From assembly GCA_048263775.1 (NCBI GenBank), contig JBLXDU010000003.1, forward strand, positions 248,001 through 312,000: a DNA stretch of 64,000 bases, in the 5' to 3' direction. Each line of letters starts with the position of its first letter. Positions within the stretch are counted from its first letter, which is position 1. The stretch comes from UBA1479 sp048263775 (GTDB lineage: Bacteria > Pseudomonadota > Alphaproteobacteria > Rhodospirillales > Casp-alpha2). Made by a program: the position numbers and the translations under genes. This document shows, one piece after another, positions 7,940 to 15,138 of the stretch. A model generated the notes under the pieces. It had not been told where the DNA came from. It did not search any database and worked only from the letters and a program-made list of their open reading frames with translations.

Positions 7940-8872
7940 TTAGTTCCCGTTCAGGCAGTTGAGGACCGCATCGGCGGTCACGGTGGATACCTTGCCCTCG
8001 CCCTCTTCCGTGCGCGGGCCGACATGGGGCGTGCAGTACAGGTTGGGCACGCCCTCGAAGATGTTGGGGGATGTCAGGGGCTCCTCGACGAACACGTCGG
8101 TGAAGCCGCCCCACAGCTTGCCGGATTTCAGCGCGTCGACCAGGGCCTGTTCGTCGACGATGCCGCCGCGCGACAGGTTCAGCAGCAGGGCGCGGTCCTT
8201 CATCTTGGCGATGGTTTCGGCGTTGAACAGGCCGCGCGTGTCGTCGGTCAGCGGTACGTGGATCGAGACCGCATCGCATTTCGGCAGCAGGTCATCCAGG
8301 GTTTCCGCGCGCTCGACCTTGCAGTCGGCCCAGCGCGGATCGTCCTTCTTGACCCAGGGGTCGTAGGCGATGCGGTTCATGCCGTTGCCGCGGGCCCGCC
8401 AGGCGAGCGCCTGGCCGGTCCAGCCCAGGCCGATGATGCCCAGGGTTTTGCCCTGAACCTCGCGGCCCATCAGCTCGATGCGGGGCCACTTGCCGGCAAC
8501 CACGTCCGGCGTCGCCAGGTAGGAGCGGCGGAACATCACGTAGATTGCCCCCATGGCCAGTTCGGCCACGGAATCGGAATTGGCGCCGGTGGCGGGAAAC
8601 ACCTTCACGCCCTTTGCGGCGCAGGCGTCCATGTCGATGTTGTCGAGGCCGACGCCGAGCCGGCCGACGCATTCCAGCTTGTCGGCGGCGTCCAGCACGG
8701 CACCCCGCACCTGGGTCGCGTTGCGCACGATCAGGCCGCGCACGCCGGGCATCAGGGCCGGGATCTTGTCCTGCTCGGCCACCAGGTCCGGCAGATAGGC
8801 CACGTCATAGCTTTCGGCCAGACGGGCGACCTGGGACTCTTCCATGAACTCGGTGATGAGGATGTCGGCCAT
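7940..8872 (-). CDS. slcC: D-3-phosphoglycerate dehydrogenase family, probable (S)-sulfolactate dehydrogenase SlcC
   Basis: 310 residues of the D-2-hydroxyacid dehydrogenase family. The NAD-binding loop is GIIGLGWTGQALAWRARG, and the catalytic triad is visible as Arg in NLSRGGIVDE, Glu in DVFVEEPLTSPN and His in CTPHVGPRTEE. There is no C-terminal ACT domain, unlike serine-biosynthetic SerA. SlcC oxidises (S)-3-sulfolactate, and the comDE-slcC-comC neighbourhood supports that role. With ComC it would interconvert both sulfolactate enantiomers through sulfopyruvate. ATG 8872 has CGGAG about 8 bases upstream. Confidence 0.8.
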   Translation of the reverse strand: MADILITEFMEESQVARLAESYDVAYLPDLVAEQDKIPALMPGVRGLIVRNATQVRGAVLDAADKLECVGRLGVGLDNIDMDACAAKGVKVFPATGANSDSVAELAMGAIYVMFRRSYLATPDVVAGKWPRIELMGREVQGKTLGIIGLGWTGQALAWRARGNGMNRIAYDPWVKKDDPRWADCKVERAETLDDLLPKCDAVSIHVPLTDDTRGLFNAETIAKMKDRALLLNLSRGGIVDEQALVDALKSGKLWGGFTDVFVEEPLTSPNIFEGVPNLYCTPHVGPRTEEGEGKVSTVTADAVLNCLNGN

Positions 8873-8959
8873 GCTGCTGAATACTCCGGCGGCTGCGGCG
8901 GCCGGGCGGCCGCCAGTGAAAAGCCGGGAGACCTTAACGGTCCCCGAAGGACCCGCCAA

Positions 8960-8998
8960 GGGCGGGCGCGCGGCGATGGATGCCGACGCGCCCCGCCC
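8960..8998. other. GC-rich inverted repeat between comE and slcC
   Basis: GGGCGGG at 8960-8966 pairs with CCCGCCC at 8992-8998, and the arms continue inward imperfectly (GCGCGGC against CGACGCGC). The element sits in the 157-base gap between comE and slcC. No T-run follows on either strand, so it is more likely an RNA stability or processing hairpin, or a weak attenuator, than a strong intrinsic terminator. Confidence 0.4.
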
Positions 8999-9029
8999 CT
9001 GGCCGGGAGGACACCGTACTTAAGGAACT

Positions 9030-9593
9030 TTAAGCGTTGGCCGCTTCAAGCGCCTTCATGAAGCGGTCGCGGATCACGACCTGGTCCATGGTGATGTTGG
9101 GAACCGGGATGTTGCCCGATTCACATTTGCAGACGATGACCGTCTGTTTCTTCGACGCGATGGCGTCCTTCATGACCTGGGCCGTGTCTTCGGCCTTGCA
9201 CTCGATCACGTTGTCGCAACCGCAGGCCTCGGCGACCTTGGTCAGCGAGGTCTTCTTGCCGGCATAGGTCGGCTGATCGCCGGTCGAGCCGTAGGAGCCG
9301 TTGTCGATGATCAGCAGGATGAAGTTGTCGGCCACGTTGTTGCCGATGGTCGGCAGGGTGCCCAGGTTGGTCAGGACCGAGCCGTCACCGTCGATGGCGA
9401 TGATGGTCTGCTTCTGCGCCAGCGCCAATCCTAAGCCGATGGACGATGACAGGCCCATGGTGCCGAGCATGTAGAAGTTGGTCGGCTGATCGTCCAGCAG
9501 GTGGAGTTCCTGGCTGGGCAGGCCGATGTTGCAGACCACGAACTGATCGGAAATGACCGGGATCAGGCTTTTCAGAACGTCGGAGCGGATCAT
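9030..9593 (-). CDS. comE: Sulfopyruvate decarboxylase subunit beta ComE
   Basis: About 187 residues, the ThDP-diphosphate-binding half of a split decarboxylase. The ThDP motif is explicit: IAIDGDGSVLTNLG then about 20 residues to LLIIDNGSYG. With ComD it decarboxylates sulfopyruvate to sulfoacetaldehyde. The comD stop overlaps an in-frame ATG at 9599. I prefer the next ATG at 9593, because the ribosome site AAGGGG is 7 bases from it but only 1 base from 9599. Related phosphonopyruvate decarboxylases are usually one fused chain, which argues for the ComE call. Confidence 0.8.
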   Translation of the reverse strand: MIRSDVLKSLIPVISDQFVVCNIGLPSQELHLLDDQPTNFYMLGTMGLSSSIGLGLALAQKQTIIAIDGDGSVLTNLGTLPTIGNNVADNFILLIIDNGSYGSTGDQPTYAGKKTSLTKVAEACGCDNVIECKAEDTAQVMKDAIASKKQTVIVCKCESGNIPVPNITMDQVVIRDRFMKALEAANA

Positions 9594-9595
9594 GG

Positions 9596-10093
9596 TCATT
9601 CCCCTTTCCAGAAGGTGGCGTCGGTCAGAATGGCCACCGGCTTGTTGCACATGAAGGTGTACTTGAGAATTTTGTCGAGCTCGTTGGCGTCTTCTCGCTT
9701 GTGGAAGTGGTAGGTCGGGATCAGCATCTGGTTCAACAGGGCCTTGGTGTGCAGGGCCATTTCAACCTGGCAGGCCACCGGCTCGCCCAGTTCGCCGCGG
9801 TAGCTGATCAGCATGGGCAGCGGGATGTGGTAGAACTGGATCAGCGTCGCCAGCGAGTTGAGCGTCACGCCGAGCGCCGTGTTCTGCATGATGATGGCCG
9901 ACCGCTTGCCGCCCATGAAGGCGCCGGCGCAGAGGCCCATGCCTTCGTCTTCCTTGTTGCACGGCACGTGCATGATGCTGGGGTGGTTTTCGGCTTCTTC
10001 GATCACGCCGCCGAGCTGCTTACACGGAACAGTGGTGATGAACTCGATGTTGTTGTTCACCATGTCCGTGACGATCTGTTTATGAATCGACAA
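9596..10093 (-). CDS. comD: Sulfopyruvate decarboxylase subunit alpha ComD
   Basis: 165 residues, the usual length for ComD. It carries the PYR half of the ThDP enzyme, with the glutamate that activates the cofactor in NKEDEGMGLCAGAFMGGK and the family segment LISYRGELGEP. The start is a TTG at 10093 (TTG-TCG-ATT-CAT): GGAGGA lies 6 bases upstream and there is no nearby ATG. It is first in the operon comD-comE-slcC-comC, which would convert sulfolactate through sulfopyruvate to sulfoacetaldehyde. The sulfoacetaldehyde acetyltransferase (Xsc) needed to finish the route is not in the window. Confidence 0.8.
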   Translation of the reverse strand: MSIHKQIVTDMVNNNIEFITTVPCKQLGGVIEEAENHPSIMHVPCNKEDEGMGLCAGAFMGGKRSAIIMQNTALGVTLNSLATLIQFYHIPLPMLISYRGELGEPVACQVEMALHTKALLNQMLIPTYHFHKREDANELDKILKYTFMCNKPVAILTDATFWKGE

Positions 10094-10314
10094 GACTTGT
10101 CCTCCGGGTCCAGGTTCCGCGCAAAACGCTGACCCCTGCCGCCGCCGCAGACGGATGCCTGAGACGAGGTCGGGGTGGCCGCCTTGCGCCGAACGGTATG
10201 GGTTCAGGGTGCGCCCTGGGTTTCCTCAAATGCTTAACGTGCGGGCTGGGATTGACGCTCCCTTTGTTGTTCGCCCGTACCCGCAATAGTCCTTGGCTCT
10301 TGCCCCCGTCAAGC

Positions 10315-10341
10315 AAGTCTTATAACTCTTATAGAAGACTT
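10315..10341. promoter_or_regulatory. Candidate GntR operator between comD and the gntR gene
   Basis: AAGTCTT (10315-10321) and AAGACTT (10335-10341) form perfect 7-base inverted arms around an AT-rich centre. TCTTATA occurs twice within it as a direct repeat 9 bases apart. It lies in the 275-base divergent region, 28 bases upstream of the GntR start, where an autoregulatory operator would be expected. Confidence 0.55.
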
Positions 10342-10368
10342 TGCGTTTTTTTGACGAAAGGGCCGCGA

Positions 10369-11112
10369 ATGCCTGAAACCTGGGGGGACCGCCCCCGTTC
10401 CGGCGATGGGCCGCTGTACCGGCAAGTGCGCGAAGCCCTGCTGCGCGAGATCGCCCAGGGCCGCCATCCGGTGACCGAACCCCTGCCCTCGGAACAGAAA
10501 CTGGCCGCCCGCTTCGGCGTCGCCCAGGGCACGGTGCGCCGCGCACTCGACGAAATGGCGCGGGAGAATCTGGTGATCCGTCATCAGGGGCGCGGTACCT
10601 TCGTCCATGCCCATGGCCCGGACCGCGACCGCTTCCACTTCTTCCACCTGCTGGCGGCGGATGGGGAGCGGCGCCTGCCGACCTCGCGCGTATTGTCGAT
10701 GACGCAGCGGCGGGTGACACAGACCGAGGCCCTGGCCCTCAGGCTCTCCCCCCAGGCGCGGGTGGTTGAGATCAAGCGCGTGCGCGACCTGATGGCGCGG
10801 CGGGCGATCCTGGAACTCATTATCCTGCCGGACGACCTGTTCCCCGGGCTGGGCGACCTGAACAAAACGCAGCTGCCCAACACGCTCTATCAGCTATATC
10901 AGGATCGCTTCGCCGTGATCGTCCACCGCGCGGTCGAAAAGATCACCGCCGAGGCCGCCGGCCCCGACGACGTGACTCATTTAGGCCTCGACCGGGGCGC
11001 GCCGCTGCTGCGCATCGAGCGCATCGCGCAGACCCTCGACGGCACGCCGGTGGAACTGCGCATCTCGCGCTGCGACACCACGCACCTGGCCTATTTCAGT
11101 GATCTGCTGTGA
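10369..11112 (+). CDS. GntR family regulator, HutC/UTRA subfamily
   Basis: 247 residues. The winged helix-turn-helix covers roughly residues 15-85 (PLYRQVREALLREI, PLPSEQKLAARFGVAQGTVRRALDEMARENLVIRHQGRGTFV). The C-terminal half is a UTRA ligand-binding domain ending in ELRISRCDTTHLAYFSDLL. It diverges from comD, so it probably controls the sulfopyruvate operon and itself; a C3 sulfonate would be a reasonable ligand. The start at 10369 is chosen because the frame upstream of it covers the operator and has no conserved residues, and AAGGG sits about 6 bases before the ATG. Confidence 0.8.
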   Translation: MPETWGDRPRSGDGPLYRQVREALLREIAQGRHPVTEPLPSEQKLAARFGVAQGTVRRALDEMARENLVIRHQGRGTFVHAHGPDRDRFHFFHLLAADGERRLPTSRVLSMTQRRVTQTEALALRLSPQARVVEIKRVRDLMARRAILELIILPDDLFPGLGDLNKTQLPNTLYQLYQDRFAVIVHRAVEKITAEAAGPDDVTHLGLDRGAPLLRIERIAQTLDGTPVELRISRCDTTHLAYFSDLL

Positions 11113-11121
11113 GAGCCTGGG

Positions 11122-11553
11122 CTACGTGCGCCAATTGCTCATGGAGCCGTAGGTGTTCAGGCCCCGGCCGTGTTCCAGGACATGGCGCAGGCGCTTTACC
11201 GTGACGCCGTAGACCGCCCGCAGCAAGGGGTCCATTGCGGCCGCGCGATCCTCGAATTCCTGTCGCGGCAACACGCTAACCGTCGTGTCTTCCAAGGCGA
11301 TCACCGATGCGGACCGTGTATGCGCGTCAATCAACGCAAGTTCGCCGACGACATCGCCCTTGCCAAGCACGGCAATGGTCTTTGGCGAACAGGTCCGCAT
11401 GCCTTTGCGGATTTCAACGCGCCCGCTCAGGATCAAGTAGGCCTCATCACCCGCATCGCCTTCGCAGATGATCTCGTCTCCGGCGAAAAAGCTACGATGG
11501 TTTTTTTTGAGGGGCGCGTGGGTGTCGGGCCCGATGGCTGGCTGAGGGGACAT
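11122..11553 (-). CDS. Stand-alone cyclic-nucleotide-binding domain protein
   Basis: 143 residues, essentially one CRP/FNR-type cNMP-binding beta-barrel: FFAGDEIICEGDAGDEAYLILSGRVEIRKG, and a phosphate-binding cassette region GELALIDAHTRSASVIALEDT. No helix-turn-helix follows, so it is not a transcription factor by itself. The cassette has T-R-S where cAMP binders have the R-(S/T)-A pattern, so binding is plausible but unproved. It converges on gntR with 9 bases between. ATG 11553 begins the polar N-terminus; the longer open frame to 11775 shows no conserved features. Confidence 0.7.
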   Translation of the reverse strand: MSPQPAIGPDTHAPLKKNHRSFFAGDEIICEGDAGDEAYLILSGRVEIRKGMRTCSPKTIAVLGKGDVVGELALIDAHTRSASVIALEDTTVSVLPRQEFEDRAAAMDPLLRAVYGVTVKRLRHVLEHGRGLNTYGSMSNWRT

Positions 11554-11768
11554 CGTTTTCTCTGTTTTTACGCGTTGCTCGACGCGCGGGTATGTTTTCA
11601 ATTTCAGGCCGAAGCCGCTGCGAGCAAGGACAGCGCCGGTCCATCTCCCTCGTACAGTGGCCCGGTGGTCGCCACAGTGATGGATGTCACTTCGCCCCCC
11701 AGGCCAAAAGTATGGGGTGCTGCGCCATGAATCTGGCATAGGTCGGCATCCTGGTGTAATCAGCGCGG

Positions 11769-12419
11769 ATGGCACGCTATCGGCTTATCCTCGGCAACAA
11801 GAACTATTCGTCCTGGTCGCTACGCGCCTGGTTGACGCTGAAATTCGCCGGGGTCGATTTCACGGAAACCACGGTCCTGTTCGGGCAGCCGGACATGAAG
11901 GAAAACTTGCGCCGCCTGTCGCCGACGGGGCTGGTGCCTGTTCTCGAACACGGTGACCTGATCATTCCCGACAGCCTCGCCATCGCCGAATACCTGGCCG
12001 AACGGCACCCAGATGCCAACCTGTGGCCCGCCGATCCGTCGGCCCGCGCCGTGGCGCGGTCGGTCTCGGCGCAGATGCACGCGGGATTCGTCGCCCTGCG
12101 CGAGCAGATGCCCATGAACCTGTCGCATGTCACGGACCGGGTCACGCCGTCGCCCGATACCCTGGCGGACATCGCCCGTATTCAGGACATCTGGCGGACC
12201 TGCCGCCGCGACTTCGGCGCGGACGGGGCCTTCCTGTTCGGGCAACCGACCATCGCCGACGCCATGTATGCGCCCGTGGTCGCGCGGTTTCACACGTACG
12301 GTGTTGCCGTGGATGCGACGGCCCGCGCCTATATGGACGCCGTCTGGAACCACCCCGCCATGGCCGAGGCCCGGGTCCTTGCCGCGGAAGAGCCCCGCAT
12401 TCCCGAATACAAACGATAG
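11769..12419 (+). CDS. Glutathione S-transferase family protein
   Basis: 216 residues. The thioredoxin-like N-terminal domain (YRLILGNKNYSSWSLRAWLTLKFAGVDFTETTVLF) has the NYSSWS catalytic-loop serine common in bacterial GSTs. The glutathione-binding segment follows as SPTGLVPVLEHGDLIIPDSLAIAEYLAERHP. An all-helical C-terminal domain carries FGQPTIADAMYAPVVARF. It likely conjugates or reduces small electrophiles in the cytoplasm. The ribosome site is weak. It diverges from the cNMP-binding gene and converges on the cupin gene. Confidence 0.8.
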   Translation: MARYRLILGNKNYSSWSLRAWLTLKFAGVDFTETTVLFGQPDMKENLRRLSPTGLVPVLEHGDLIIPDSLAIAEYLAERHPDANLWPADPSARAVARSVSAQMHAGFVALREQMPMNLSHVTDRVTPSPDTLADIARIQDIWRTCRRDFGADGAFLFGQPTIADAMYAPVVARFHTYGVAVDATARAYMDAVWNHPAMAEARVLAAEEPRIPEYKR

Positions 12420-12440
12420 AACGGAAATGCGGGCCGCGCC

Positions 12441-13004
12441 CTATTCCGCCGCCTGGAGCTTTTCGTTGTAGGTCTCGAACAAGCCCATGTTGCGGGCCAC
12501 ATCGTAGGGCCGCTCGGTCAGGCTTTCAGCTTCCCATTCACTGCGATGGACTTCGAAGAAGTTGCCGCCATAGACGTGCAGCGCGCCGGTCAACTTATCG
12601 ACCGGGTTGGTCACGGAATGAACGATGTCCTTGCCCAGCGGCGCCACGTCACCGGGACGCATGGCCTTGGCGCCGGCGGCCTCGATGCGGGTATGACCGG
12701 GCTCGCCGTCGACCTTTTTCCAGAACACGTTATCCTCGGCCCCGGTGTACAGGCCGATCACCGCCCACATGTTGTGATTGTGCGGCAGCAGCGTCATGTA
12801 GGGCCCCCAGACGAGGTTGAGGATCGTCAGCTCGTCGGACACGTAGAGCTTGTCGGGGCCGGCCTTGGTGGGCTCGCCCAGGCCGCGCAGCAGATCCGCC
12901 GGATCGCTGCAGGCACGCTCGACCAGTTCCTTCACCGCGATGTGACTGTCGGTCTCGCGGATGGCCTCAAGACAATCCTGAGTAAAACGATCGCGGTCGA
13001 ACAT
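12441..13004 (-). CDS. Cupin-fold protein of the cysteine dioxygenase-like type
   Basis: 187 residues. A double-stranded beta-helix with metal-binding histidines is visible: LLPHNHNMWAVIGLYTGAEDNVFW (cupin motif 1 with H-x-H) and KDIVHSVTNPVDKLTGALHVYGG (motif 2 histidine). This resembles the predicted metal-dependent double-stranded beta-helix proteins near cysteine and 3-mercaptopropionate dioxygenases. A thiol dioxygenase role is plausible, given the sulfonate and rhodanese genes nearby, but is inferred. AGGAG lies 8 bases before the ATG at 13004. Confidence 0.65.
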   Translation of the reverse strand: MFDRDRFTQDCLEAIRETDSHIAVKELVERACSDPADLLRGLGEPTKAGPDKLYVSDELTILNLVWGPYMTLLPHNHNMWAVIGLYTGAEDNVFWKKVDGEPGHTRIEAAGAKAMRPGDVAPLGKDIVHSVTNPVDKLTGALHVYGGNFFEVHRSEWEAESLTERPYDVARNMGLFETYNEKLQAAE

Positions 13005-13157
13005 GGCATGGGCTCCTGGGCGGTTAAGGGGTGTTCCTCTGGCGGGCGATTCTCCGCCAATATTGTGTACATTTCAGCTACCATCCCACCCCTTTCGGGG
13101 CAAGCCTGATTGACGAATTTGATGCCGCCGATGCCGCGAACCCGCCACATACAAGAA

Positions 13158-13172
13158 ACGCACAATGTGCGT
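13158..13172. promoter_or_regulatory. 15-base perfect palindrome upstream of the cupin gene
   Basis: ACGCACA and TGTGCGT flank a single central A, followed by ATTTT. It lies 154 bases upstream of the cupin start. It could be a dimeric-regulator operator or a small hairpin. Confidence 0.35.
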
Positions 13173-13715
13173 ATTTTCGTCCCCTCCCTCGGATTTCCGC
13201 CACTCAGCCGCGCGAGATATCCACATTTGCCTCCGATTGCCATTATTCGCCATTTTTCACCTTCACGCCGACCGCACGCGGGATTCCGCCCTTTCCCGCG
13301 CCGAAATTCGTTCCGGTCTGTGAAGGAATGTAAAGCCAGTACCCCCAGCCTCCGTGCTCTCGTGAACTTGCCAAGGAATTTCACCAACATGTGAAATCAA
13401 ATAGGTTCGACGGCGGCGACGGCGGACGAACCCGCCCTTTTCGCAATGCAAAAGGCGCGGCCAGCAAGGCATTTTCGGAAATTCGGCTCCATGCCATTTC
13501 AACGCTCCTTGGCCGACTGGTCGTTTTTTCTACGGCCGTCCCGAGCCATTCGACATTGCCGAACCGGCAATGGAGCGGCACCCCTTTCCCGAACGTCCGC
13601 CCCCTTCACATCAGCGGCCGCGCAATCACAGCCTCCAGCCAAGCCTGGCGCCTGCGCCCGGCACGACAAGCCCGCATCTGGCCAAAAGGTGCAAAACCAA
13701 CATCTATCCCCAAAG

Positions 13716-13724
13716 TTATCCACA
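13716..13724 (+). other. Consensus DnaA box
   Basis: TTATCCACA, an exact match to the DnaA-box consensus, 82 bases upstream of the hemerythrin-like start. A one-mismatch relative (ATATCCACA) lies at 13217-13225. Two dispersed boxes do not make an origin, but DnaA-controlled transcription is possible. Confidence 0.4.
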
Positions 13725-13805
13725 GCACCGCGCGCTTGACCCATATCAACGCGCCTTGGCCGCCCCGCAGCTAACCTGCCCCATCAGCGAGGTGGAGGGA
13801 TACAA

Positions 13806-14387
13806 ATGTCCGACGTCATCTGGAAACTGCGCGACGACCATAAGAAGCTTGCCCGTTTGATGGACCTGATCGCCCGCGAAGTGCGGGTTTTTGACGCCGG
13901 TGAGCTGCCTGACTACGACCTTGTCAGCAATATCCTGGACTACACCCAGAACTATCCGGACCTCTACCATCATCCGGTCGAAGATCTTGTCCTGGCGAAA
14001 CTGCGCCTACGCGATCCCGACGCCGCAGCGAGCGTCGGTGAACTTGATAAGGAACATGCAAAATTGGGCGCCCTGACACGCCGCTTCGCGGCCGCCCTGC
14101 ATAACGTCATGCAGGATGCGGAACTGCCGCGCGACTGGTTCGTCGACGTCGCAGGCGACTATTTGAGTTTCCAACGCCGTCACATGCAGATGGAGGAAGT
14201 GGTGTTCTTCCCACCGGCCTTGCGGGCCCTGAAGGACCCGGATTGGCAGGAAATCCGGGACACCATCACCCTGCCCGGCGATCCCCTGTTCGGCGACGGC
14301 GAAGGACAGGGTAAATACGACCGCCTGCATCAGGAAATCCTGAAATGGGGGAAACCCCAGGACGTGACCGCCTTCGCCCGCCCGTGA
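13806..14387 (+). CDS. Hemerythrin-like HHE-domain protein
   Basis: 193 residues with the HHE cation-binding pattern: DDHKKLARLMDLI near the N-terminus, YHHPVEDLVLAKL, DKEHAKLGALTRRF and FQRRHMQMEEVVFFPPAL. These His/Glu sets are spaced as in a four-helix bundle binding a diiron centre. Such proteins sense or bind O2, NO or redox signals in the cytoplasm, and the domain does not reveal which. GGAGGG lies about 6 bases before the ATG. It converges on the SDR gene with 7 bases between them. Confidence 0.8.
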   Translation: MSDVIWKLRDDHKKLARLMDLIAREVRVFDAGELPDYDLVSNILDYTQNYPDLYHHPVEDLVLAKLRLRDPDAAASVGELDKEHAKLGALTRRFAAALHNVMQDAELPRDWFVDVAGDYLSFQRRHMQMEEVVFFPPALRALKDPDWQEIRDTITLPGDPLFGDGEGQGKYDRLHQEILKWGKPQDVTAFARP

Positions 14388-14394
14388 CAGCCGC

Positions 14395-15129
14395 CTAGCG
14401 CCCACCGGCGACGTTCAGCACGGTGCCCGTGACATAACCGGCGGCGTCGGTACACAGCCAATAAGCGCCCTCGGCGATTTCCCGTACCTCGCCGATGCGG
14501 CCCATGGGAATGTCCGACTTCAGGGCGGTTTCGAAGCTTGCCGCGATGCCGCCGTCCACCGCCATATCCGTCAGCACGTAGCCAGGGGCAACGGCGTTAA
14601 CACGGATGCCTTCCGCCGCGACCTCGCGGGCGAGACCGTTGGTGAACACGTCGATCGCCCCCTTGAGCGCCGCATAATCCGCCCACTGCCCGGCTCCGCC
14701 CTTCTTGGTCGCGGTCGAAGACAGATTAACGATCACCCCGCCACGGCCGCCCGTGGCGGTCGACATGCGCTTGACCGCCTCGCGGCAGAACAGCACGGGG
14801 CCGATGAAGTTGATCCGGGTGACCTCTTCCAGGGTTTCCCGCGTGACCTCGACCGTGCGGCGGCGCGGCCCGGACACACCCGCGTTATTGATCAGCGCGT
14901 CCAGTACGATACCCTCACTGTCCAATTGTTCGAACAGGGTAAGAATGTCGTCCTCGCTGCCGGAATCGCAGCGGATCGCCCGGGCACCCGCTTCCGTCGC
15001 GACCTTATGTGCCGCAGCCGCACTGGAGACGAAGGTGAAGATGACCTTCCAGCCCCGTTCGGCGAACAGCCGCACCATGGCCTCGCCAATGCCGCGGCTG
15101 CCGCCGGTGATGAGGACGGTCTTTCCCAT
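14395..15129 (-). CDS. Short-chain dehydrogenase/reductase
   Basis: 244 residues with all classical SDR marks: cofactor loop TGGSRGIGEAM, NNAGVSG, the catalytic Ser in VNLSSTATKKGG and the YAALKGA Tyr-Lys pair. VNAVAPGYVLTDMA follows. The glucose-dehydrogenase-like C-terminus ends GYVTGTVLNVAGGR. It is an NAD(P)-dependent alcohol/ketone oxidoreductase of unknown substrate. It begins 9 bases after the aldehyde dehydrogenase stop, so the two are probably co-transcribed and may act on successive alcohol and aldehyde intermediates. Confidence 0.85.
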   Translation of the reverse strand: MGKTVLITGGSRGIGEAMVRLFAERGWKVIFTFVSSAAAAHKVATEAGARAIRCDSGSEDDILTLFEQLDSEGIVLDALINNAGVSGPRRRTVEVTRETLEEVTRINFIGPVLFCREAVKRMSTATGGRGGVIVNLSSTATKKGGAGQWADYAALKGAIDVFTNGLAREVAAEGIRVNAVAPGYVLTDMAVDGGIAASFETALKSDIPMGRIGEVREIAEGAYWLCTDAAGYVTGTVLNVAGGR

Positions 15130-15138
15130 AACGAGAGG

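Larger units (their letters stand above)
13005..13805. other. 801-bp gene-free region
   Basis: The longest stretch without a convincing gene. Short open frames exist on both strands but have no ribosome sites, recognisable motifs or typical composition. It contains a perfect palindrome ACGCACA-A-TGTGCGT (13158-13172), TTGTGTACAT (13063-13072) near the cupin promoter, a consensus DnaA box TTATCCACA (13716-13724) and a near-match ATATCCACA (13217-13225). It should also hold the promoters of the cupin and hemerythrin genes, but I could not identify clear -35/-10 pairs. Confidence 0.5.

Noticed and set aside
13005..13805. Chromosomal replication origin
   Set aside because: Only one exact and one imperfect DnaA box, with no AT-rich unwinding element, no cluster of boxes and no origin-linked genes such as dnaA, hemE, parAB or gidA nearby.
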